A stretch of DNA of 64,000 nucleotides, taken from Psoroptes ovis (taxonomy: Eukaryota; Arthropoda; Arachnida; Sarcoptiformes; Psoroptidae). The DNA lies in the NCBI GenBank assembly GCA_002943765.1, contig PQWQ01000003.1, positions 4,215,501 to 4,279,500 of the forward strand. Direction: 5' to 3'. This document shows positions 49,394-59,629 of this stretch, in pieces; within the stretch, counting starts at the first letter, position 1; every line of letters begins with the position of its first letter. The notes under the pieces are model-generated. The model had not been told where the DNA came from and ran no database searches. It saw nothing but the letters and a program-made list of their open reading frames with translations. The position numbers and the translations under genes are program-made.

Positions 49394-51349
49394 ATGAGTC
49401 CACCACCACCTCCATCGCAATTATGTTTGTATTTGCCCAAGAGATTTCAATTAAATTGATTAATTAATTAATTTTTCGAACCTTTTCCACTTTAGTAATG
49501 CCATCGATGATACCGATAGCATCACCTACGGGTCATTCAAATAATAATAACAATTCAAATACTTGTCATCATTCGAACACTAATAAATTGACCGTTTCGA
49601 AAAATTCAGCTAACCACGTGGAATCGATCCGAAAATTGAACACGGAACACCATAAATCATGTAAATCTGATGCCAATCATCATCACTCACAGCATCAGCA
49701 ACCATTGTTGATCAAGACAGTATCACCGGCTTTGAAAGTATCGAATGATAATGAAACAATAATCCGAAAAGATGACCCTTGTAAGACTATTAATAAGACC
49801 CAACAGCAACAGCAGCGACAAGTGAATAGTCCAAAACCATCGACGGCAATCAATCGAGCCAAATCATCAACATTATCATCACCAAATTCGACCACCGTAA
49901 CATCGCCGAAACAACGGGTATATCATAGCTCTATGGACCTATTGACCACTGATGGGCCACCAAAACATGATTGTAATAATAATAATAATGCTGCTGCTAA
50001 AACGCAATCAAAATTGATGAAAAAATGTCCACGAGCAGATAAATCGGTGAGTATTAAATTATTTCAACAAAAAAAACACTAACCCTTTAATTAATTCGAT
50101 AATCGAATATTTATTCATTATTTGTTTCAAGCTTGATACACATTCAATCAAAGCATATTCAGAACGTAATTTAGATCGTTTGAAAAATGATAATTTACTG
50201 ATGATCAATAATAATCAGAACAATAACCTGAATCAATCACGGCCACAATCATCATCATCAAACACTTCACTGTCAAAACAGCTGATCGAAAAAGAAATGA
50301 CCATATCGGAAATATACAAATCATTGATTGATCGTGAACAAATATTGGAACAGTTATATTTTGAAATAAATGATAAAAATGATAAAATATATCAGCTACA
50401 AGATGAAATCAAGAAAAGACGTTATGATATGAATGAAATGAGTCGAAAAATAATCGAATTAAATCAAGAACTTAAACAATGTCGTTGTACCATCCAGCAA
50501 CAACGTACACATCGTAACAATAGCAGTAAAACACCATCACAATCAATTATTAATGAATTTATTTATGATCTAGATGCAGTGGTTGCTAATCATGATATTG
50601 ATGATTGCGGTGATGATAATTTGAATAATATCAATAACAATATCGATGATGTCGATGATGATGATGATCCAGAATGGACAAAACCATCGATTATGACTGG
50701 GCGATTGACAGCTATGACATCGACCGGTACACCAATACCGATGACCACGCGATCCTTGTCAAATTTATCCCTTGACAGCATCAATAGACCTGATTATCAT
50801 CAATACAATAACAATAATGGTCAATATGGTCAATTCAATTATCATCATCGTGGTCATAGTCATTTCGACAGTGGTGACACCACCACCACCAACAGTAATA
50901 AATCAAAACAAACATCAGCTCATAGGCTATCGAATCAATGGAAATCAAAAATACCGAATGCATTGAAACGTATGATTGTAAATAAGAAAAAATCTTCGAA
51001 TCAACTGATGACCACTGCTAATACGGGGCCTAATATTGGATCAAACACTGCAAATAATGATTCGAATTTATTATCTTCGAATGTGTCATCATCGTTATCA
51101 TCACCATTATCCACATCGACAGCATCGATAATCAAGAAAATTTCAAGCGCTGATTGCCTTGAAGAGCTTAAACAAATACTACAAGAAAAAGAAATGCTCA
51201 TCACTGAATTACGGCTGGATGCAAAACGAACAACAAACAAGCTGTTGGAATTGGAAATGACATTGAAAAAAAGGGATGAAGAATCGCTGATGATCAAACG
51301 AAATAGTGAATATTTGGAAAAGATTTATAAATCAAAGTTGATTGAGTAA
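49394..51349 (+). CDS. Low-complexity, coiled-coil protein of unknown family
   Basis: Three exons, 49394-49424, 49496-50046, 50132-51349; 1800 nt, 599 aa. I do not recognise the family. The short first exon (MSPPPPPSQL) is chosen because its phase joins exon 2 without a break; translation could instead begin at ATG 49498. Residues 12-194 are Asn/His/Ser/Gln-rich and likely disordered. A first coiled coil runs at about 241-318 (LIEKEMTISEIYKSLIDREQ onward, heptad-spaced I/L). An acidic/Ser-rich middle and a basic stretch near SNQWKSKIPNALKRMIVNKK follow. A second coiled coil fills the C-terminus (CLEELKQILQEKEMLITELR to the end). No enzyme motif is seen. It could be a scaffold, or an N-terminal leucine-zipper isoform of a larger protein, but the stop codon, two hairpin elements and an AATAAA downstream argue for a complete gene. 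Confidence 0.7.
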
Positions 51350-51364
51350 AATCGAATAAATATA

Positions 51365-51483
51365 CAGGGTTTCAAGTTTAAATTCGGAGTTTTAAAATTA
51401 ATTTTCGTAGTTTTGAATGCAATTTTGTACCGTGAAATTACGAAATTCAATTTTAAAACTTCGAATTAAAACTTGAAACCCTG
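51365..51483. mobile_element. Family B palindromic element, copy 4 (probable 3' UTR)
   Basis: 119 bp flanked by TA (51363-51364, 51484-51485). CAGGGTTTCAAGTTTAAATT is mirrored by AATTAAAACTTGAAACCCTG. The ends are perfect complements, so this is the best-kept copy. It starts 16 nt after the stop codon. Confidence 0.93.
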
Positions 51484-51495
51484 TAATAAATATTA

Positions 51496-51577
51496 TTAGG
51501 TTGTCCGAAAAGTTCATTCGGCTTAATCGCTTAGAGTTGCTGAATGAAAATCGGCCAGAACTTTTCGGACAACCTAA
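51496..51577. mobile_element. Family A palindromic element, copy 12 (probable 3' UTR)
   Basis: 82 bp flanked by TA on both sides, with consensus ends TTAGGTTGTCCGAAAAGTTC / GAACTTTTCGGACAACCTAA. It lies 12 nt after the family B copy. The core CTTAGAGTTGCTGAATGAAA differs from copies 7 and 9. Confidence 0.93.
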
Positions 51578-51706
51578 TATTTAGTAAATTTATTGAAATC
51601 GAAATTCAAATATTTTGGACTTGAATCTATCATTCAATTGGATTTGACTATTTTCAATCAATTTCAAATATTTATTGTTATGTTATAATTGTTCATTTTT
51701 TTCAAA

Positions 51707-51712
51707 AATAAA
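51707..51712 (+). terminator. Poly(A) signal of the coiled-coil gene
   Basis: AATAAA 358 nt past the stop, downstream of both hairpin elements, so the mature mRNA should include them. Confidence 0.45.
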
Positions 51713-52346
51713 ATTTGTTCAAAAATTTAATCAAAAATAGCAAAATTTGAACGATATAAACTATAAACTTCAATCAACACCGGAACATCATCATCATCAT
51801 TGAATTGAATGACAATGCATTGAAAGACAATGTAATATTTCCTTTCATCATTGATTAATGATTGATTGATTGGTTGGTTAAAAATATTAAATAATTCATT
51901 TTTGAAGCTTGCATTTGAACGCAATTATTTAAATGTTAAATGATATTTTTAAAAAAATCGATTTCAATTGTAATTGATAATTGATTTTTGAATAAATACA
52001 CTTGAAGATACACATGCAAAGAACACAGAAACAATCATTTCCGGGATATCACGAAATTTGTTTGAATATATTTCAAACAATGAAATAATTAAAATATAAT
52101 TTAGATTGAAAATAATTAAAGCAACAATTATTATATGAAATAATTAGTTTTGAAATAGAATGAATGATGAATGATTATGATTAATTGTATTAATAATAAC
52201 AATTAATAACAATTGTAATAACAATTAACGCATTGATTATAATTAAAGCATCGATTATTATCATTATAATCAATCGATTGTGTGATTATTCGAATACTTG
52301 TTCGGCCTCGACGATATTTTCGGTGATTTTTCTATGGTCATTCAAA

Positions 52347-54766
52347 ATGTCTTATAAATCATCGAATAACAATCATGAATATTCGATTATTAAATCATTA
52401 TTCTTTTCATTGATAATGCTACAAATACATTTGACCCTTCATAATCATTTAGTATCATCTGCATTATCATCATCATCTTCGTCATCATCGGGTTCAACCA
52501 GATTAACACTGGAAACCATTACGAATTCATCAGTGGTCATAGGGTCATGTTCACGTCCAAACATACCGCCAATGGCACGTATACGTTTCGTATCGAATGA
52601 AAAAGTGAAATTTGCTGAAAATGAAACCATTTATATTATATGCGAAGAGAATCAATTTCCACATCATGTACAAAAACGTAAATGTTATCATGGACATTGG
52701 CATGGTAAACAAGCACGTTGTGGCCGTTCATTGGTTACGAAAATCAATTACATTGAAGCCGATCAGTGTTCATCTAAAACTCCATCGACGACCTCATCGA
52801 CGACTCCATCAATATTCTCACCATCATCATCGACATCAGCGCCATCATCGTATAATTCAAGTTTCAATCAATCAAATCAGCCATTGTTATCATTGAATAT
52901 ATCACAATCAGATGAAACACCATTCCCGCTGCCACCGAATTCATTTCATTATACACGTGTACCTGAAACAACACAATTATCAGTAATTGGTTATGATTGT
53001 TATCGTTGGACGCTAAAATTTGAACAACCAGTCGAAATACAATTCCTATTGATCGATATAAATATTCAAAAACAAGATGTCACATCGAAAAAGAAAGATC
53101 GACCAAAAATTGAAGTTAATGTTAAAAATAGGTATTTATTTTACTGTTTTTACAAGGTTTTAAAAGGGTTTAAAAGGGTTATACCCTTAAACAATCTCTA
53201 ATTTTAATCCATTTTAATTCCGATTAATCAGAATCTGCCAATTGGAACATACCAGTTATCAGGTGATTGAACAAGATGAAATATTTGGAAATTATTTCTT
53301 CTGTGATTTATTCCCAAATATTACAATGAAAGCAATGAAAACCACCAATATGTTGCCAAGTGATTCGGTGATCAAAACAAATGAATTAGAATTAATCGTT
53401 CGAACGGATCATAATCGTAGTGTTGGCTTGGAAGCTGTATTCATTGGTGAAACATATAAAAAATTACTTAAACATCTTGGTAATAAATCAAATACCGATT
53501 GTGGCCGATTAGAAATTGAACGTACAGGTGTTTTAGAACAAATCGAAATGGGACATGTTACGATTGCTTGTAATGATTCATTTGTTGTACAATCGGATAA
53601 TACGTATGTTTTATTTATTTGATTCGTTTTTCTTAGGTTGTCCGAAAAGTTCTTGCCGATTTTCATATGATTCCCTTACGATATAATCGGCAAAAAGTTT
53701 TCGGACAACGTAATATTTTACTAAAAAAGATAATCCGATTTATTCAATTGAATCTAATCAAATCAACTAATTGTAGACGTGAACGTTTCATTTGTGATGC
53801 AAATGGTCTATGGAATGGTAAATTTCCCGTATGTGTACCAAAAGTTCAATGTTCAAAACAAGAATTATTCGATACCCTTAATCCAACCATTCAAATTGAA
53901 CAAATCGGAAATGTTTATTGGTTAAACGTTACCGAATGGATACCAATTGAACATACATGGATACATTATACTTGCTCGAATTTTGAAGGTATTATGGTCG
54001 GTAAATCAGAGCGGCATTGTGTTAATGGTAAATGGACAAATAAAGTACCACATTGTACAACAGGTGAGTGAGGTTATAGCTTTAAAATTTTGATTCAAAT
54101 TCATTTTATTCAAATTTATCTTATCCCTTGAAATCTATTCTAGCCATCGATTCTGGATCAATAACCATTAACATTATAATCGTTATATTGGTCATATTGA
54201 TCGCCGTATTTTCACTGATTGTTTATCTATCGATACGTGCACATGGTAAACGGATTAATAAAAAATTAGAATCAACAAAATATGAGTTGGAAGAGAAAGC
54301 GTTGAATAAACAAATATCAACATCTTCAGATGGTTATTACAGTGATATCGGGCTGGAAACAATATACGAAGATTGTAAAGAAATCTATACACTGCCCGAA
54401 TATGAAATCAGTGATGATCACTTGCGTTATGACATTGATCCACTCAAAGATCACGCCGCGATGATGGCGCCACATCAATCAACAGCCCTGATGGTCGATC
54501 CATCCGCATCATCATCCACATCAGCGATGCCATTAAATCAACAGCAACAGCCACAACAACCCCCATCACCACCCTTACAACCACAACAACCAATTTATGA
54601 ACCTGAATATTTAACCATGACTGAAGGTACACTAAATCGTTCATCAAAAAATTCGAAAAATCACTCGGTAAAAATTCGACCTCCACAATCACCACCACCA
54701 CCTTTACCAATGAAAAAATCAAAAAATCCAATACCTGATACGGATATTTATGAAAATTCGGCCTGA
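52347..54766 (+). CDS. Sushi (CCP) domain single-pass membrane receptor
   Basis: Four exons, 52347-53131, 53232-53603, 53777-54063, 54144-54766; 2067 nt, 688 aa. The start ATG 52347 puts a hydrophobic stretch (IIKSLFFSLIMLQIHLTL) at the N-terminus. CCP1 spans C68-C125 (CSRPNIPP ... GHWHGKQARC). A Ser/Thr-rich linker follows, then a ~150-residue cysteine-containing domain (GYDCYRWTLKFEQPVEIQFL onward) that could be a discoidin-like beta sandwich but is not assigned. CCP2 is C352-C405 and CCP3 C411-C479, both with the terminal W-x-G-K-x-P-x-C pattern. The membrane helix is about 488-510. The ~178-residue cytoplasmic tail contains tyrosine motifs (GYYSDIGLETIYEDCKEIY, PIYEPEYL) and proline runs (PPSPPLQP, PPQSPPPPLPMKKSK) that suit SH2 and SH3 partners. 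Function unknown; the layout suggests an adhesion or signalling receptor. Intron 2 carries a family A element. Confidence 0.82.
53633..53713. mobile_element. Family A palindromic element, copy 13 (sushi gene intron 2)
   Basis: TTAGGTTGTCCGAAAAGTTC to AAGTTTTCGGACAACGTAA, 81 bp, in a 173-nt intron. Removing it leaves about 92 nt. Confidence 0.9.
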
Positions 54767-54913
54767 TGATCATTATCATTCGAATTAATTAAACAAATTA
54801 ATTAAAGAAATTTATAAGCCTAAGACCTTTGAAATTACTTCAATTTATTTCATACGAAAATCAATTTAAACCAAAAACTAAATCAAATCAATTATCATTA
54901 TTTTTTACTTTAA

Positions 54914-54919
54914 AATAAA
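54914..54919 (+). terminator. Poly(A) signal of the sushi receptor gene
   Basis: AATAAA 148 nt past the stop codon; the first canonical hexamer downstream. Confidence 0.5.
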
Positions 54920-55655
54920 ATTGCCAATGTAAATAGATATTTTATTAACACTGATAATATAAAATTGTTTATTTCTTATTAGATTATTAATCTAAAACTA
55001 ATTTCAATTAAAGATTTTAAAAATTTTTCTCTTCAGAGATACATTCAAATAATGGCGAAATTTTCAATTAAGAAAATTTCATTCGTTCGAAAATTCGAAT
55101 ATAAAATTCAATGATAATATCAATGATTATATCCACGATATCAAAAAATAGACCATAGTCGATCGCAATATAATATCGTCAATATGATTTGATATCGCCA
55201 CTGAAATCAATCAAAACAAATCAAAGATAACACCGATTGCGATTTGCAATCACTGATCGCATTTATCATATTTTTCTCATGCGAAATACCAATTGATTTG
55301 ATCAAAATTGATTTAATATCTCTGGAAAAAAATTTGAATATAATCAAATCTGTCCCAGTTGTTTAGCGCTTGTTCAAATCATTTTTTGATTGAATACAAT
55401 TTGAATAGGTTGTTTGGTCATATAAAGTAAATCTGAATTTACTTTATATTCAATGTTTATTTACATTCAACATTTTCCATCATAAACAAATGTAGATCAA
55501 CAGCCAAAAAGGAAACATTTATTTTAAAGCAATAGCCTTAATAATTACAAATTGTTTATGTAACAATAGAAAATGCAATTGAGAGACACATTTTCCATTC
55601 ACAATTTCTCTCGCATTGGATTTCCAGATCGAATTAAAAATAAGAATACAAACTA

Positions 55656-55735
55656 TTAGGTTGTTCCATAAGTTTTTGTCATTTTTTCAATTTTTTTTAA
55701 TTCAAAAAACGGCAAGAACTTATTGGACAACCGGA
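55656..55735. mobile_element. Family A palindromic element, copy 14 (CCATAAG/TTATTGG subtype)
   Basis: 80 bp with TA on both sides. Left arm TTAGGTTGTTCCATAAGTTT, right arm AACTTATTGGACAACCGGA. The core is mostly T, so the internal GATTTTC block has been lost. Confidence 0.88.
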
Positions 55736-58334
55736 TATTTACGAATTTTAAATACACGAATGAATGAAAATGAAATCAAAATTCGAAACTCTTAACTTCA
55801 ACTTGAAATACTTTAAAGAAACAAAATACAAATTATCATTGAATGAAATGGAAAATAACAATAAAATAAAAATCGTCATTGTCCAATATGTTCATATGTG
55901 TTTGCTTGCAGCAATTCAAAGTGATACAGCGTCTGTAATTTAAGGCTTGAAAATCAAGCCTTGAAAAGAGCTTGCCGATGAGCGCCGGCACGTTTTAATA
56001 CACGCCATTGAATTAACAGTATTTGCTACGGAAATAAATGGACGTAGTACTACGTCATTTTTAAAAATTGGCATTTTTTCAAATTTTCAACAATAATTTG
56101 AGAACAGCCTTATACCATCATCATCATACAGTCACCATCATCAGTAAACATTATTATCATTCAATGAATTCAATGATTTTCCTTTAAGACACTCTGTGTT
56201 GTTGGTGATGGTGATGTGTTCATCATCATCATGATGATGATCATGTTGCTTCCACTTCTCCATTTTCATCTTATTCTTCTGCCATTTCTTCAAACATTTT
56301 GTGTTTGTTCTACGACGTAAGTAAAAGTGTTCACGAAGAAAGTAAAAACTACGAATGTCTTCGAATGGTCATCATACGAACATTTCAATTGTGGCCATCC
56401 AGTACAACACCTCTTACGATCTTCAAAGATGTTTTAAAAGGAAAAACTCGTTTTCTTCGCCATTTAAAGGATTAAATCATCATTATGATCATGATTATGT
56501 TGAATATGATCATTGTTGACTGAAGTAATTGAAATATTACAATGAAACATCGAACAAATATACTCGTAATTCATTCACCAACAGAAGCAACATTAATCAA
56601 AAATTAATGATCGAATAATCAATGATCATCAATTTTGATTAATTCAATTCGAATGTGAGAATTAATCGATTCGATTCGATTTGAATCATTTACGCCTTTC
56701 AAATACGTTCAAAGATGGTTTGAATAAACGAATGATAATTGTTCAGTGTGTGTTCAGTCAGTCTTCAGCTGAATGATGCTCAGCACAACCAACCACACAC
56801 TAATCAATGTGAGAATCAATGATTATCATTGCCATTCATTTGTTTTTATAATTCATTTGTGCATGTGTTATCTGCATGTGGATGTTATTCATGTGGATTG
56901 CATCGAATTGCAATGCAATCAATACTTTATGAATACTTTTGTGTTTCTCTTTTTTCCCATTTTAAATTAGTCACCATTTCATTTGAAAACATTTACCATC
57001 ATTCATTGAAAGCATCGACGACAGCCATAAACATCATCGATTGTCATTTACTTTCATTTAATCATTGTTACTTGAATTTTATGTGTTTTTTCGAAATATT
57101 TTCCAATCATCAAACTCATTGTGTATTGACCGACGTATTCACATTTGTTGTCATCGAATTTGAATTTGAAATTATTCAATATTTTTAGATTCATAATTAA
57201 ACCAATTTATTACTTAATTAATCTAACGAATTTGACAATGCTCGTTATGAGCTCAATTCATACAGAGATGTTTTCAAACCTTGATCGATTTAAATTAAAC
57301 CGTAATCTAAAACTGATCTAAAAACGATCATATTTAAAACCGAATCAAATTTAAATCGAATCAAATTTTGAATCGATCAAATTGGATTTGATCGAAATAT
57401 GAGATCGATATTTGAATTTTGAATATATTTAACTCTCGTCAATTTGTTTTTTGTGTGATATTTTTGTGTTTTGATTTTCGAAAATGCTATTTTCAAATGT
57501 AAACAAAACTGCTTGCCATTTAAATAGATGTTTGTGTTTATTGTTCATGTGATTTGAAATGAAATGATCATGGTGGATGTTTATGTGTGTTTAATGTGTT
57601 TAAATGTTTTAAATGTTCAAATGTTCATTTTCAAAACAAATATTTTTAGCCGACATTCAACTAAACAAATCTGAACATTGAAATCAATTGAAATTGAAAA
57701 GGTTCAAGTTTGATGATCAATCGAGTTTGACAAATATTCAAAATCGAATTGACAAAATCGAACGAAATTTCGATCAATTCATGATCAAAGACTCACTGAT
57801 CAAATCTTCAAAGACTCAAATTAATTAAACGACCAATAAATCGATGACAAGAGACTGAAACAAATGTTGATGATGATTAAATGGTAATTATCAATAAACT
57901 TATAGCCTTATCATCCTTTGATCGTAGCCTTTGACCTACGACAGAGTTCATCATCATTTGTTTAATTGTATACGCTGATTATATCAGCCAATGATTTTTC
58001 GCCTATTTACCTCTGAACCTCTCTCTCTCTGTGTATACCTATCTTTGATAATTAGCCAAACAACCAACGATCAGACCATCAACCAACTATCAACCTAAAC
58101 AACCTGATCCCGAAAATATCAACAAGTGAATGATCAACATTTGTTTGTACGTGTGTCTGTGTGTATGTGTTTCAGTGTTTATAATTGATATTATCATCAA
58201 ACCAAACAACCAGCGAGCCAGCTAAGCGACCAACGACTAGCCAAGCAAGCTTTATTTAGCCTTCGTTCGAATAAATCAAAATTAAAACAAAAAAATTTTC
58301 AGATTTTTCCTTCGTTAACTAAGAATTTGTTCAA

Positions 58335-58410
58335 AGGTATGCACCTTTTAAAGGTATATGCATGCAGGTACATACCTTCAGAAGGTATTTGTAGGTACAA
58401 CATACCTTAA
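58335..58410. promoter_or_regulatory. Cluster of AAGGTAT/ATACCTT inverted motifs
   Basis: In about 75 bp the motif AAGGTA or its complement occurs six or more times, arranged in pairs (AAGGTATGCACCTT, CATACCTTCAGAAGGTAT, AGGTACAACATACCTT). Located about 1.2 kb upstream of the Kekkon-like start. A control role is inference; local folding or a decayed small repeat are alternatives. Confidence 0.3.
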
Positions 58411-59629
58411 GACTCTGAAAAAAAATTGCTACCCTCTTAGCTAACTTCAAGCTCAGGCATTGATGATGATATTTACCCACCACCGCCAACAGCCACCACG
58501 ACCGCCACCACCACCACCACCATCAAACAAACAATCAATAAACAACTTTGATTTTCAACGATTTCAAATAAGCAAACAAACAAACACCGTTGATATAATT
58601 GAATTGACTATTGGCAATGGGCAATTTGAACACCTTTGAAAATATTTGAAAGCATTTTTCTACGATTGTTTGTATGTGTGATTATTTGATTATTTGATTA
58701 GTGCTTTGCTTTGCTTTGCCATGATCATCGATTGAACAAACAAGAAATTGAATCGACCATTTCTCCTCGAGTTAATCTCCACAAATGATAATAAACACGA
58801 AATCGAATCAAAACTAAATCGAATCAAATCTTCAAATAAAGAAAGTCCAAGACCTTCAAAGCTTAATCAAATCAAAAAATCAAACCTGCAGGTTCAAACC
58901 GAATCGATTTTGACCTTACAACTGTCAGCGATTCAATGTCTTAAGACCAGCATTTTTTACCTTAGTTATCTTCATGTGTTGTGCTTAATGCATTCCTTAT
59001 ATTGAAATTTGAATTGAATTGATTTGAAATTTTGAAATTTGAACTGAAATTTTGAATTTTTAAAATTTTCCCGTCATTATTCGTGTGCGATCCACACACA
59101 TTCATGCCATAATCATCAGTTTTTGACCATTTCATGACCATTTTGACCAGTAATTCAACAAAAAACGACCAAAAAATGTCATTGTACTCGATGTGAACCA
59201 TAGAAATTGAACCGAATTATTTGTGTATATGTGTGTCCCGGGGTCCTTTATTTTATTAGTGCCAATAAGGTCTATTGTTCCTGGTTCAGGTCATTGTTGG
59301 GTGTGCATTTAATTCATTGTGTTTGTGTCTATGTACCTACGTGTGTGTGTTATTCACTGTGTTTGTGCTTTACGCGTTATCATATCACGTTTTATGATTA
59401 CACTCTCACTAAGGCTGATAAACAAAGGTTCACATTCCAATCATCATAAGCTAAAAGACTCAGATATTGTTTATTTTGGTTTTTGGTTTTTTGAAAATCA
59501 ACAATTTCATTACAGAGTAACCGCCATATACAACAACAACAACCAATAGCAGCTATTATGATTGATTTGACATGAAATTTTTGCTAGTTTTCTGTGTTAA
59601 CACCGATTATTTGGAAGATTCAAATCAAA

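Larger units (their letters stand above)
51350..52346. other. 3' UTR of the coiled-coil gene and upstream region of the sushi receptor
   Basis: Begins with two consecutive palindromic elements (51365-51483 and 51496-51577), then AATAAA at 51707. The remainder is AT-rich with ATAATAACAATT-type short repeats at 52185-52265 and should hold the promoter of the sushi gene. No other gene seen. Confidence 0.6.
54767..59629. other. Intergenic region between the sushi receptor and the Kekkon-like gene
   Basis: Starts with the sushi gene 3' UTR (AATAAA at 54914-54919). No gene recognised in the remaining 4.7 kb. Visible content: a family A copy (55656), the hairpin AAGGCTTG-AAAAT-CAAGCCTT near 55942, the perfect palindrome GACGTAGTACTACGTC near 56041, a cluster of AGGTA/TACCT sites (58335-58410), CT and CCA microsatellites (58018-58032, 58499-58523). 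Several first exons could be hidden here, as the Kekkon-like gene probably has non-coding leaders. Confidence 0.55.

Noticed and set aside
49498..51349. Coiled-coil protein as a cGMP-dependent kinase or neuron navigator fragment
   Set aside because: Short coil stretches look similar, but no kinase, cyclic-nucleotide or AAA domain is present and coiled coils match by chance.
53667..53776. Coding extension upstream of sushi exon 3
   Set aside because: The open frame starts inside a family A element and intron; the acceptor at 53776 gives a phase-correct join.
7460..55735. The repeated hairpins as a CRISPR array or as bacterial-type terminators
   Set aside because: Copies are kilobases apart, irregularly spaced, and lie in a eukaryotic genome with spliced genes.
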